This document shows, piece by piece, positions 1 through 10,510 of a stretch of DNA of 64,000 nucleotides. The stretch is from the NCBI GenBank assembly GCA_003344405.1, contig NOWV01000179.1:96693-160692 (forward strand), read 5' to 3'. Under the pieces are notes generated by a model, which ran no database searches, was not told the origin of the DNA, and saw nothing but the letters and a program-made list of their open reading frames with translations. Made by a program: the position numbers and the translations under genes. This DNA is from Trichoplax sp. H2. Taxonomy: Eukaryota > Placozoa > Uniplacotomia > Trichoplacea. Within the stretch, counting starts at the first letter, position 1. Each line of letters begins with the position of its first letter.

Positions 1-2471
1 TGAATGCTGTTGAATTCATCAATACAACATAATCCGCCGTCAGCAAGTACTAAAGCGCCAGCTTCCAATTGCCATTCTCCTGAATCCTGATATGAAGGCG
101 ACTCAAATTTCAGAATCTGACGACTAAAACTCTATACAAGTATGTAATAATGTTGTACATACTTTGACAGCGGTTACGGTTAATCCTGCGCTAGTGGAAC
201 CGATACCGGTGGTTAAAACTGATCTCGGCATCACTCTAGCAGCATATTTTAAAAACTGTGATTTACCAGTTCCTACGATTAATTAGTTAAAGGGATTTAA
301 ATTAGTTAAACTTGAAAAAATAATATCGATTTCGTGACCCAATTGTATTTACTGTATATATGCAATATCTATATATAATACCTGGATCTCCGACAAGTAG
401 TAGATGAGATTCTCCACGAATCTTTGTGCCAGATGAATCTATTCTTTGAACTCCTCCAATTAAAACTAAGGTTACTGCTAATTTGATTATGTACATACCA
501 TAAACTTGTGGACAAAAGGAGGATAGAATAAAATTTCGTCCTGCATATGGATTTTCTTTATAATTTTGCCAATGCTGAATAAATTGTTGCTCAAGTTCTA
601 CATGAGTAAACAGATGGATGTCCAGATTATTTGTGTATTTCGATAAATCATTCATATAAATGAATCGAAAAGGTAACACGAATAAGAATGCATACAAAGC
701 TATTCTCTTACATAAGGCAATTGATGTAAACGAATGAGTGAGTGATTTTCTAATTACCTGGCGTAATAGCAATTCGAGTGCGCTGTTCATTATTAACTTG
801 TATATGATTGACTTTGAGAACGATTTCCACATCACACCGTTGATCAGTTGATAAAAATCTCCATCTACGACAAATGAGCCCGGTCAGGGTAACATCGTCT
901 CCAGGTTTGCAAGAGTCAACTAAATCATCCTCTAAGACAGCTATTATTGACTGAGGGATCTATGGGTTTGATTTTAATTAAAGAAAATGATGACAGTTTT
1001 CAAGAAGGATATTATGAGCGCATCTAGTAAAAGCTTACGTATAATTGTATACGGTAGATTCTATCATTGCTTCCACTGTCAGCTTAAATATTCCGAACAT
1101 ACTTTACATTCTTTTAGGTCATTTATGATTAACTTGATTGTAAAAGCATGATTTTCACTATGGACGTTTGACCATGTCAACTACTTTCAGGTTAACTATC
1201 CCATGACTAGTACATTCTATCCTATCCTCTACTTTTTAGTTTAAATACTGTATGTACTGTATGTATATTGTGCGTATGTATAACTATGAATATTCCAATT
1301 CTAATTCTATGATGTGATTTATTTTTCAGCTTTATTATTGCCTGTTCATGATCACTATGCAATATGCACATTCTATGATATCATCCACTTTCTCACTGCA
1401 TAATCATATAGGCACGACTACTGTACGTCTATTCTATGATGCCATGCATTTCAGCTTCAATATTACGTAAGTACGACTATGTCCATTCTACCATGTCATC
1501 CATTTTAGTTTAATTATTACGTCAATAGGACTATGTGCATTCTATTATGTCATCCAATTTTAGCTTAATTATGACGTGAGTACATAGTAGGACTACCAGC
1601 ATAGCATGTAGTGCTATCTCGTATACCTATTTCAGCTTAACTTAAACTATCATCATCATGAATTAATCAATTGAGCAAGATACCGTTCCCAGGGGTAATT
1701 TCTGTACTTGTTCTTGAATGACAATTTCTTGATAGTCACGATTTGATGGAGATGTCGATTCACCATTGGTCATTGGCATAAATTTACGCGAGGTGCAGCC
1801 ATCAATCGATGGGCAAATTGTTGGTTTTTTAATGACAAAATTTCTCTCTAATTCAACAGGTACTTTAAAGTTTAATCCACACTCGGAACAGACAAATGTT
1901 TTCTCGTATTCGAGTACCTTAGCTATGCCAGCTCGAACAACGTTGGCTACAAGCATAAGAATCAAAATCCATTTACAATACTTGTCATCAAGAACTTATG
2001 ACTGATGTAAGACAATGATGGACAATTCCCTCGACCTGCTGTACCTGTTATGGAAACAAAACGTCCTACATCTTCTGATTGTGGAATGCTATAGCGATAG
2101 ATTTCCTTGACGTTAGCATAATCTGCGTTGTGCAATCTCGAATGGATATTTTTCTTGATTGTTAGCCGATCATTTCCACTATGTCGAATAATATCGGTCT
2201 GGATTCGCTTGACTGCTTCGTCCAAAGTTGATAATAAAAATTGGGGTCGGTCCAACAACAACGGTAAGATCTCTTGAACTGTATTGGCCAAGAAGAAAAC
2301 ATCAATATTGATAGGATAATGGCGTCTTGGATCTTCCCCTAATAATACTGTTTCAATTTCTGTTGCAAGATTTTTGGTTAAGTACGATTGGATTAGATCA
2401 ATAAAGTCGTCATTGGTTTGATCAATCTCTTGCAGCGAACATGTTGATTCATCACTTGAATTTGCCGCCAT
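1..2471 (-). CDS. MCM9: DNA helicase MCM9, 5' part (partial at left edge)
   Basis: AAA+ helicase of the MCM8/MCM9 complex, which acts in homologous recombination and mismatch repair in the nucleus. Exons in transcript order: 2471-2045, 1946-1684, 950-758, 597-382, 272-163, and 86 running off the window. All junctions are GT/AG and phases agree, giving about 431 residues. Seen: MCM N-terminal domain; zinc finger Cys162, Cys165, Cys187, Cys193; the [18 protein letters not shown] stretch; [51 protein letters not shown] containing Walker A (about 364-371); and Walker B CCIDEFN (about 423-429) just before the edge. [13 protein letters not shown] and the zinc-finger spacing fit MCM9 better than MCM8 or MCM2-7 as I recall them. 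The arginine finger and C-terminal tail lie outside the window. The start is the first Met of the open frame; a divergent neighbour begins 750 bp away. Confidence 0.95.
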
Positions 2472-2509
2472 TCTTCCTCCATCGTCTTGGTACTGTCTAG
2501 TGTCTAGCT

Positions 2510-3112
2510 CATTCTGTGTGGACGGTATGGACTGTGGACAGGACTGTGTTGAGTATGCTCACTCGCTTAGTGCTTTACAGTGTACAGTGTACCGTACAGT
2601 CATGCTGCACCGTGACGCTGGAGAACCTGTACACTGTACTGTAGTACTGTACAGTACTGTACACTGAGTAGAGTCTACTGTACAGTACAGTACACGTGTG
2701 GATGGTATGGACTCTGGTCAGAACCGTGTTGAGTACAGTATGCTCAGTGCTTTACAGTGTACAGTGTACCGTACAATCATGCTGCACCGTGACGCTGGAG
2801 AACCTGTACTCGGTACTGTACAGTGTACAGTACACGACGTGTGGACGGCATAGACTGTGGACAGGACTGTGTTGAGTATGCTCACTTATTCAGTGCTTTA
2901 CAGTGTACAGTGTACCGTACAGTCATGCTGCACCGTGACGCTGGAGAACCTGTACTGTACACGACGTATGGACAGTATGGACTCTGGACAGGACTGTGTT
3001 GAGTACGTAACTTGAGTATGCTCACTTGCTCAGTGCTTTACAGTGTACAGTGTACCGTACAGTCATGTTGCACTGTGACGCTGGAGAACCTGTACTGTAC
3101 TGTACACTTGTA
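2510..3112. repeat. Tandem repeat, 4 copies of about 140-180 bp, TGTACAGTAC-rich
   Basis: Four copies of a unit containing TGCTTTACAGTGTACAGTGT, with copy landmarks near 2571, 2748, 2893 and 3033. Each copy carries a GGACAGGACTGTGTTGAGTA-like part, a GTGACGCTGGAGAACCTGTA-like part and a linker of variable length made of TACTGTAC/GTACAGTA words. The array fills most of the gap between the divergent starts of MCM9 and the S28 protease, so it must overlap one or both promoters. Small ORFs inside it are repeat artefacts. Confidence 0.93.
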
Positions 3113-3224
3113 CAGCTTCGGAAACTTGTCATTTCGTCACCAATCCTCACATCAATTTTAGACATCAACATCGAAGCGAGCACTATCAAGACTCTAAAAG
3201 TTGGGAAAATTACCGATATCCAAG

Positions 3225-6200
3225 ATGAAATTATCCATCTGTTTGCTCGTTTGTTTATCTACATTGACACTAGCTGTACCGCATTTTATGCATGGTAGAC
3301 CCGCTAGTGGTTTGGTTCCTCCACCACCGTTGGAGTTGCCCATCGAAGCCTTACCGAAAGCACAATATTTCAAGATGCAAAAGCTCGATCATTTCGATCA
3401 TACCAATACTGCGGTTTGGTCGCAACGCTATTTCGTCAACGATACTTTTCATAAAAAAGGCGGTCCAATCTTTCTTATGCTAGGAGGAGAAGGGCCTGCA
3501 TCACCAGTGTGGAATGTAGCTGGTGCCTGGCAAATCTATGCTAAAAAATTAAATGCCATCACCATCCAAATTGAGCATCGATATTATGGCCAAAGTCATC
3601 CTGTCAGGTGAAGGGCACGTGATCTAGTGCTTACAAGATAGTAGACTGTCGATCTTTTTTCCATTTTATTATATTTACCGATCTGAACAAATACTTAGTC
3701 AAGAAATCAATTTGTCCTTTAGGATTCATGTACTTTACACTGATACTGTATTGATGATGCCTATGGAATAGCGTGTATTGATTAATTACATTGAAAAACC
3801 TTCCACGGTCTCCATGTTTCAGTGATTTCTCCTCCTTCAGATACTATAGCCTTGAGACACACGATATGATGGAAATACTTATACTACAAACTGTCGTTGT
3901 CAGAGTTCACCCAGTTATTCCATAGCGCAAGATTACATGCAGACTGTAAATATTGTCATTTATTACCAAGATACACTTTCTAGTTGATCACGATCGATAC
4001 ATTCAGCAATACCAGTCTACAATGGTGAAATGAAACGATGCAACTGTGGTGTGTTAGAAAAATGAGTCTTGTTGTTTATATAAGATAAATCAATTAATTT
4101 GAAAGCCCCGCAGTAGTCATCCAAGACTAGCGTTTTACCCTACAGCAAATAAATACAGTAGAATTTTTTCCCATCTGTCTTAGTTATCAATACTCTGTGT
4201 GTAGGATAAAAATTGTAGTAGTAACTCTCACGATGCAGGATATAAAGTATGCGATATACTGTACACAGTGAATGTCTTGACGATCAGTTTTTTCAATCGG
4301 TCAAGAAGTACTCATCAAATAAATACAGTCATATGAAAAAGAAATGGAGTAGTTCCTGATACAGTCTTAGTAAAACGGCCATAGCTTGATGACTCAGCTA
4401 GGCTGCCAGCGCGTATTATAGTCTTATGATATTAATAGATCATCAAGCAATATTCGTAAATAATTATATTATCATTCATAATAACCGTATCAGCGTATAA
4501 ATAATATGCAGCACAGTAGTACTGTATAGGCCTAACTTTGAGATAGGTCACCTCAATTGTTATGATTGATGTCGCTAATTTTGATTCTTTCCAATCTATC
4601 TATCCTTACCGATAAAATGCAGTGATGCTTCCACTCCTAACTTAAAGTACCTAAGCAGTGAGCAAGCTTTGGCTGATGCTGCTTATTTCCGAGAATATTT
4701 CATGACAAGTAAAAATATGTCAGCTGATACGAAATGGATTGTTTTTGGAGGTTCATACTCTGGAGCTTTGAGCGCTTGGTTACGAACAAAGTATCCACAC
4801 TTATTTCATGCTTCAGTTGCAACTAGTGCTCCTATTTTGGCCAAGGTAGATTTCGAGCAGTACTTGCAAGTCGTTACTAAATCTCTTCAAACTGCTGGTA
4901 TGGCCTGTACTAAAAACATCCACAATGCTACAACAATAATACAAGGGATGATAAAAACTTCCGCCGGAAGAAAAAAGTTATCTCAAATGTTCAAGTATGT
5001 TCACTCTTGCTACTACTGAATCATGTACTATGCAAAAGCGATAATATACTACAAAGTACTTTCAATTGCCAAATATATATACGAGTATATAGAGGATATA
5101 CGCGAACATACAATTATTGATCACAATTTCTATAGCCTTTAAAGTCTAAACTTTCTTACTATCATTTATTATGTTATTGATGCTACAGAACGTGCAAGCC
5201 TTTGAGTAAAGACCCGAATGACATTTCTACCTTTATGCAAAGCCTAGCAGGAAATTTTGAAGGAATTGTTCAGTATAATAAGGATAATACCGGATTTGAG
5301 GTATATTGAGACTGATAACAATTATCTGTATCACACTTTGCGTCATTATCTCCATAGTCGCTTTATATCAGTATTATTTACATCTTATGTCATTGCAGTC
5401 TTACTGTTCTTGTATACAAATCCTTATTTATATGCATACTAACGGCTTTATAATCCTCAGTATAAGATAGGTTATATGCTGTGCTAACTGACCCTACTCA
5501 TTTTATTCATTCAGCGCCATACTCCTGCAACAACATTGACAGATTTATGCAAAATTATGGAAAAGAACAAGCCTCTCGATGGATACGTAAAAGTAAATTC
5601 CTTGATACTTAAACAGAATGGTCAAAAGTGTAACGATGTCGTATACAAAGATATGATAAAACAAATGCAACAGAGCAAATTTCAACCAGGAATTGCAGGT
5701 CTTTTTCGCAAATTTTGATCTATTCTGTACTTTGTTAATGACAGCAATGACATAAAATTTAAGATTTAGATTCTGAAATGGTATGATTCTGTTTTATCAT
5801 TTAAGGTCGATTATGGTTCTATCAGACTTGTACCGAATTTGGATATTACCAAACGTCAGACTCTAAGAAGCAGTCCTTTGGAAACATGTTTCCCATAAAG
5901 TACGTATTGAAAATCTATTGAAATAGTAATTAATTACTGCCGTATTCCCATCGTATTTTTCATTAAGCGATCATGTTTTTGATTACTCTATAGATACTGG
6001 GTTCAGCAATGTGCTGACGTTTTCGGAAAAAAGTTTTCACCTTCGTATATAAACGGCGAAATAACAATGACTAACAATTATTATGGAGCGTTGGCAATAA
6101 AAGGTACTCGCATCGTCTTCCCAAATGGTTCAATAGATCCGTGGCATGCACTCGGCCTTCTTAAATCTACTGATGCAACCAGACCAACAATTTTTATTAA

Positions 6201-6410
6201 GGGTATATTTTTTATGAAATGATTTATTGCGTGGTAATTTAAACGTAATGTACGTAAATATCTCACATGGTATAATCGATTTGTTATAATTTAGGTACTG
6301 CTCATTGTGCTAACATGTACCCACCTACATCGAAAGATCCCGCAGGGCTTAGACAAGCTCGCACAAAAATCCTCGGTTATCTTACCAAGTGGTTGAAGGA
6401 AAAGTCCTAA
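3225..6410 (+). CDS. PRSS16: Thymus-specific serine protease-like, peptidase family S28 (7 exons)
   Basis: Secreted or lysosomal alpha/beta-hydrolase serine peptidase of family S28 (PRCP/DPP7/PRSS16), which cuts at Pro-containing sites. Exons: 3225-3607, 4623-4994, 5189-5300, 5515-5698, 5806-5899, 5994-6202, 6295-6410; phases close exactly, giving 489 aa, a normal family length. The start at 3225 gives a clean signal peptide (MKLSICLLVCLSTLTLAVP); a Met 24 bases upstream would place polar residues in front of it. Catalytic triad: Ser172 in GGSYSG, Asp430 in GSIDPWH, His455 in GTAHC. Other family marks: LDHFDHTN near the N-terminus, GGEGPASP, IEHRYYGQS and YQTCTEFGYYQTSDS. The LKYLSSEQALADA segment before the nucleophile fits PRSS16 better than PRCP or DPP7. 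All catalytic residues are intact, so an active enzyme is expected. It is divergently arranged with MCM9 across a tandem repeat. Confidence 0.95.
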
Positions 6411-6925
6411 AGCTCAAAAATTTTAGTTGAGATGTATTGTTCTCATATTTTAAGTAACTCTTAATACAGATCATTTGTTCTTCGAATTAGCCGAAAAAGT
6501 AACTGATATTCATGTTGTAAAAATGATTCTACGATAATATAGCAACGGTAGCATAAAGGCATGAACATTGAGATATCTTCCTTTCCGTTATTCTAGCTGC
6601 ACTAACTGTAGTTTCATGATTGTGCAGTACACGAAAAGCGATATAGTATATTTTTCTATTAAAATCAATTGTATTGGACTACTAGATATAGCAACAAATA
6701 GCAAATTACCTCTTGGAAATAAATTTCTCGAACTATTAGCTCGCATTGCCTAGTAATAGTTTTTTGAGTTACGCTTTTTATTCTCTAAATAAGATTTAAA
6801 GTCTTCTATGATTTATTGCTATAAAATTAGGTCAACTGCTTCATTATGACAACTTAACTTGTACCGATTTAATAACTGAAAGTAAAAACGTCTATTATAC
6901 GACTTTCTAAGGTGTTCTTAAACAG

Positions 6926-8779
6926 GGGATGTGAAAAGGCTGCAGCTACAATTAATTCTCTGCAAGATTTGGTCAAAGTAAACTCTATCTTTAGCTACTT
7001 TTTGTACTAGTTTTCTTAGTCTCAGTATAACAGATGACTATGCGTCAACCTATCACTACTCAGAAATGATTAGTTCATAGCAGTAGATGTATCAATGGCA
7101 AATATGTAAAAAAAGATCGATATTAAATATTATTGCCTGACTCTACTAGCCACGCTAAGCAGTGTGTAAATTAGGCCTCACTTAATATATAATAAGATGC
7201 ACTCTAATATTGCCACACGAGCATATTTCTTCTAGTTATTTCTATAAAAACCTATTAACAAGCTATTGTTCATTCCCTTTTTACTAGTGAACTATAAAAA
7301 TTAGCTTTAGATGCGATAAAGATACTACTTCGTTAAGATTCGATATTGAAATAATACGATCACTTCATTGATTATTGTTAGTGCCTTGCTTTATTTCACA
7401 CAAAGTTGATGCGATTCTGTCATACAACTTTAAATATCAAGAGTCCTTTGAGTAACAAGCTATTAATACAATCTTAAACATTAGAATGAAATAAAGAACG
7501 TTTATGATAACATCAACACTTTTATAACATTTTTCTATTGATAAAATTGAATTAAGGAATCTGAACGAGAATTAGACATGCAGCAAATAACATTAATGAA
7601 AGCACAATTAACACTTAAAGAGTAACCAACATTAAGGTTTCATATATTCGTCTATTAGAGTTGAATAGGATACAATTGTTACTAAAATCATCTCGTCGAC
7701 TTAAGTACATCATCTCTCTAACAATATGCCCAAACAAACAAAAAAGAATAATAACCTTGCTAATTGTTAATCATTTGTTAAATAGCGTCAGCAAAGTATC
7801 ACAATCTCAAGTATCATATAAGGATCAATTAATCACATATCTTTATGATAATACTAGCGTAGCAATTATAACATATAGTCATATCTCTTAAATAGTAATT
7901 GCTACTACCGTACTGTATATGATGAAAAACATATACTGAATACATAATCACATATTAGCTTGATTTATTGCATCAGAGTCTTCAAATTAGTCCTAGATCA
8001 TAGCTTCAGTCCTCTAATCTTTTCACTATTCAATATACAGTCTGGTTACAATAATCGAAATGCGAAATTTTGCTGAAGGTTAGGTTTCATTATCATTTCA
8101 TGCTGCATGTCAGGTATGCTGATAGAGCCACATACCAAATCTCTTGCCATTTGGTGGCATTTTATCATCGCATGCTATATGTACTATACTGATTACGGAA
8201 TATGCCGATAAAAAGCGATATACCAAACAGTTTCTAGTCATTAGCAAGTTTGTTATTATTTCATGCTGTATGAACTATCTTGATTTATAGCGGATGCTGA
8301 TAGAAGCCATATACCAAATCAATTTCCAATAATTTATAGTTTCTGTTATCATTTCGTAATAAAATAGATGCTTTAAATTATAGAATAAGCCGGTAAAAGC
8401 GATATACCAAAATCAATTTCCAGTTATTCATTCTTTGTTTTCATACTACGCGTAGAATTTTTGATTTGCGGAAAAATTTCTTATAGAAGCTATCCAAATC
8501 AATCTCAGTCATTAAATAGATTTCGCTGGCACTTTATACTATCTTTACGGCATCGATTAATGGAAGCAACTGATAGAAGTCATATACCGGTACCGAAATC
8601 AAATTTTCAGTCATTTGCAATTTTATGCTACATATTTATTGTACCAGGTTCAAATCTAGCAATATTTCGCGTCCAATATGACCGTTATCGACATCCAGAA
8701 GCAGCTTCTTGAACTAAAATCGACAGAAATTAAAAATTTATTAATAATAGTTAATGCAAATGGTGCGAGCAAAATTTAA
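6926..8779 (+). CDS. Unidentified coiled-coil gene, fragmentary exons
   Basis: Three coding-like stretches with splice-type borders lie on the plus strand between the S28 protease and CREBL2. 6926-6977 reads GCEKAAATINSLQDLVK and ends at a GTAAAC donor. 7557-7625 continues in phase as ESERELDMQQITLMKAQLTL... with a stop at 7625. 8660-8779, after a CTAG acceptor, reads 39 residues including MTVIDIQKQLLELKSTEIKN and stops at 8779. All are Leu/Glu/Lys/Gln-rich and would form coiled coil. The first two splice in frame. The third could be an alternative last exon, part of the same gene through unseen exons, or a separate gene. I do not recognise the family and found no convincing start exon. Chance open frames in AT-rich DNA remain possible. 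Confidence 0.35.
8040..8660. repeat. Degenerate tandem repeat, unit about 115-125 bp
   Basis: About five diverged copies share a core like GATGCTGATAGAAGCCATATACCAAATCAATTTCCAGT..., each followed by a TTCATGCTGTATG-type segment. Copies differ by many substitutions and indels, so this is an old minisatellite. An 83-codon open frame within it (8461-8712) looks like a by-product. Confidence 0.75.
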
Positions 8780-9460
8780 GATAGCGATTTCGTTAGGTAC
8801 TAATAGAAGTGTTCTTTGTCTATTAAAATGGTATACTCATATTAATTCTAGCTTAATATACTAGGATATTAGCCTTCTTGATCGATTGCTTATTTCTTTT
8901 ACAACTGTTAAAATTTTTCAGTGACTATTCAGTACTATTGTGGCTGATAATAGTACCGTGTTATATCGATTATACATTTTGATATTTTAATTAATGAGAT
9001 AAAATACTAATTGATTTAAAATCCTTTTCCTTAGGGATAAATGCAACTATTCAGTTTTATTAATATTATCACTAATAAAGACATAAACATAGATCATACT
9101 GGCATCTGATTTAGTAAACGTGGCAAAAGATAAGAGATTTAGATATTCTCTAGCAACAGTTACTGCCGTATGAATTCTTTTATTTTCTATTAAATGAACG
9201 TTGATTTCCAATAAGCGTAAAAATAGTGTCACTACTGAAGACTGATACATTATTAATTATTTAATTCGTAGCAGATAAAACTCGATAGAACTCTGTTTGG
9301 ATAGGTCGATGCAGTATATGTAAAGATATTCACTTATCAATTTAAAAAAGCAAACAGTAATGAAAACATAGATTAAAAATTAATTACAAACATACAGTAT
9401 CTTCTGAAAAATCTAGCAAGTGAATATTTGTAAATAATAGTTTGATTAAATGGCAATTAC

Positions 9461-9784
9461 CGAGTAGTATTCCTTTAATAGAGCTAAATTTTCATTTTCT
9501 CGGCTTAAAACAGCGTTGGCTAAATTCTGATAACGCAACTTCTTACGTACTCGACAATCTTTAGCCGATTGTCGGCATTTTTGTAATTTGGCCGCTTGGT
9601 CCATCAAGAGCGGCTTTCGACCTCGTTTATTTGGCATTTCAATTTTGTTATTACAATCATACTTGCAAGTAAATTTAGTATTTTTCGTTCTTCGCCCAAT
9701 AGAACTGTGGATATTACCAATTGATGAAATCTTATTAGCAATATCGAGGTTCAATTTTTTACCGTTGGATTTCGATTTGACCAT
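9461..9784 (-). CDS. CREBL2: CREB-like bZIP factor CREBL2, 5' coding exon (3' exons not found)
   Basis: Nuclear bZIP protein of the CREBL2 family, a partner and modulator of CREB in metabolic gene control. The exon encodes 108 residues from a Met at 9784 to a GTAATT donor after Tyr-Tyr-Ser. The diagnostic part is residues about 53-104: KRGRKPLLMDQAAKLQKCRQ, SAKDCRVRKKLRYQNL and a short zipper SRENENLALLKE. RQSAxxCRxRKKLRYQ matches CREBL2 rather than CREB/ATF1. Vertebrate CREBL2 has only about 17 residues before the basic region, whereas this frame has about 50 Lys/Asn-rich residues. Initiation at the internal Met50 (MPNKRGRKP) is therefore possible, or another intron may lie here. The expected C-terminal exon (the YKQW-type segment) was not located between 6.5 and 9.4 kb, so the model is incomplete. 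A motif cluster about 0.66 kb upstream may be its promoter. Confidence 0.83.
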
Positions 9785-10439
9785 ACTTTTTATTTTTCAG
9801 TAAACGTTTGCAAGCTAGCTCAGTGATGTTGGATGATATCCTAGACAGATAAGTTAGAAAATGTGACTAGACTCAATATTACCGGGTATAATATAGTTAT
9901 TGAAAATTTATTACATTGTTATAAAATAGTGAGACGATATTTGAAAACAATAGTATTCTAGATTGTTGAATATCTATGAATTATCTTACTACTTTTTTAA
10001 GTGATTACAACGGGATATTGTGGAAAATGACAACTTCAATATAAAATTGATTTTTGACCTTTGATGTTTACAGTTTCCGCTTTTATCGTAAGGGGAAAGC
10101 TCAATATTCAGGTAACTTGATTCTCTCTTGAATTGGTAAACAAATTAATAACAAGTTTATAGCCTAGCTCAATTTATTGACAGCTATAAAATTAAATGTC
10201 TGATATTGAGGTATTGACTTTAATTAGACGGCCGCTATTGATTAATTGAAGATAAAGTATTCTATTTACTTTATGAATTGATAAAAGTTATCCGTAGACC
10301 AAGATATAAATTCCGTAAAGAACTTACCAAGTTTCTGCTAAAGCATATTATTACAGAATTCGCCAATACCAATATAGGATTTAGTATAACAAAATAAAGC
10401 TTCCATTATTATACAAAGTTGTTACCCAATTTAGTATCA

Positions 10440-10510
10440 GTAGCTGCGTGCACCTGCTTCCGGTATTGGCTCCAGGATGGCGGTTGCCATGGACGTCACC
10501 TTGAAAAATT
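10440..10510. promoter_or_regulatory. Promoter-like cluster: ETS, YY1, X-box half and CRE motifs
   Basis: A short GC-rich island in AT-rich DNA holds, on the plus strand, CTTCCGGT (ETS core), AGGATGGCGG (YY1-type), GGTTGCCATGG (half of an RFX X-box) and GACGTCA (CRE core) within about 55 bp. This combination is typical of TATA-less animal promoters. It sits 656 bp upstream of the CREBL2 start codon (minus strand), so it could serve that gene with a 5' UTR intron, or an unseen plus-strand transcript. The YY1 orientation would suit a plus-strand start. No transcript evidence is available here. Confidence 0.45.

Noticed and set aside
3026-3298. 90-codon plus-strand frame overlapping the PRSS16 start
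   Set aside because: Its first half is the upstream tandem repeat and its second half is the signal-peptide exon of PRSS16 read in another frame.
9047-9250. 67-codon minus-strand frame as the missing CREBL2 3' exon
   Set aside because: The peptide (LFLRLLEINVHL...) does not resemble the CREBL2 C-terminus, and no clean acceptor places it in phase with the bZIP exon.
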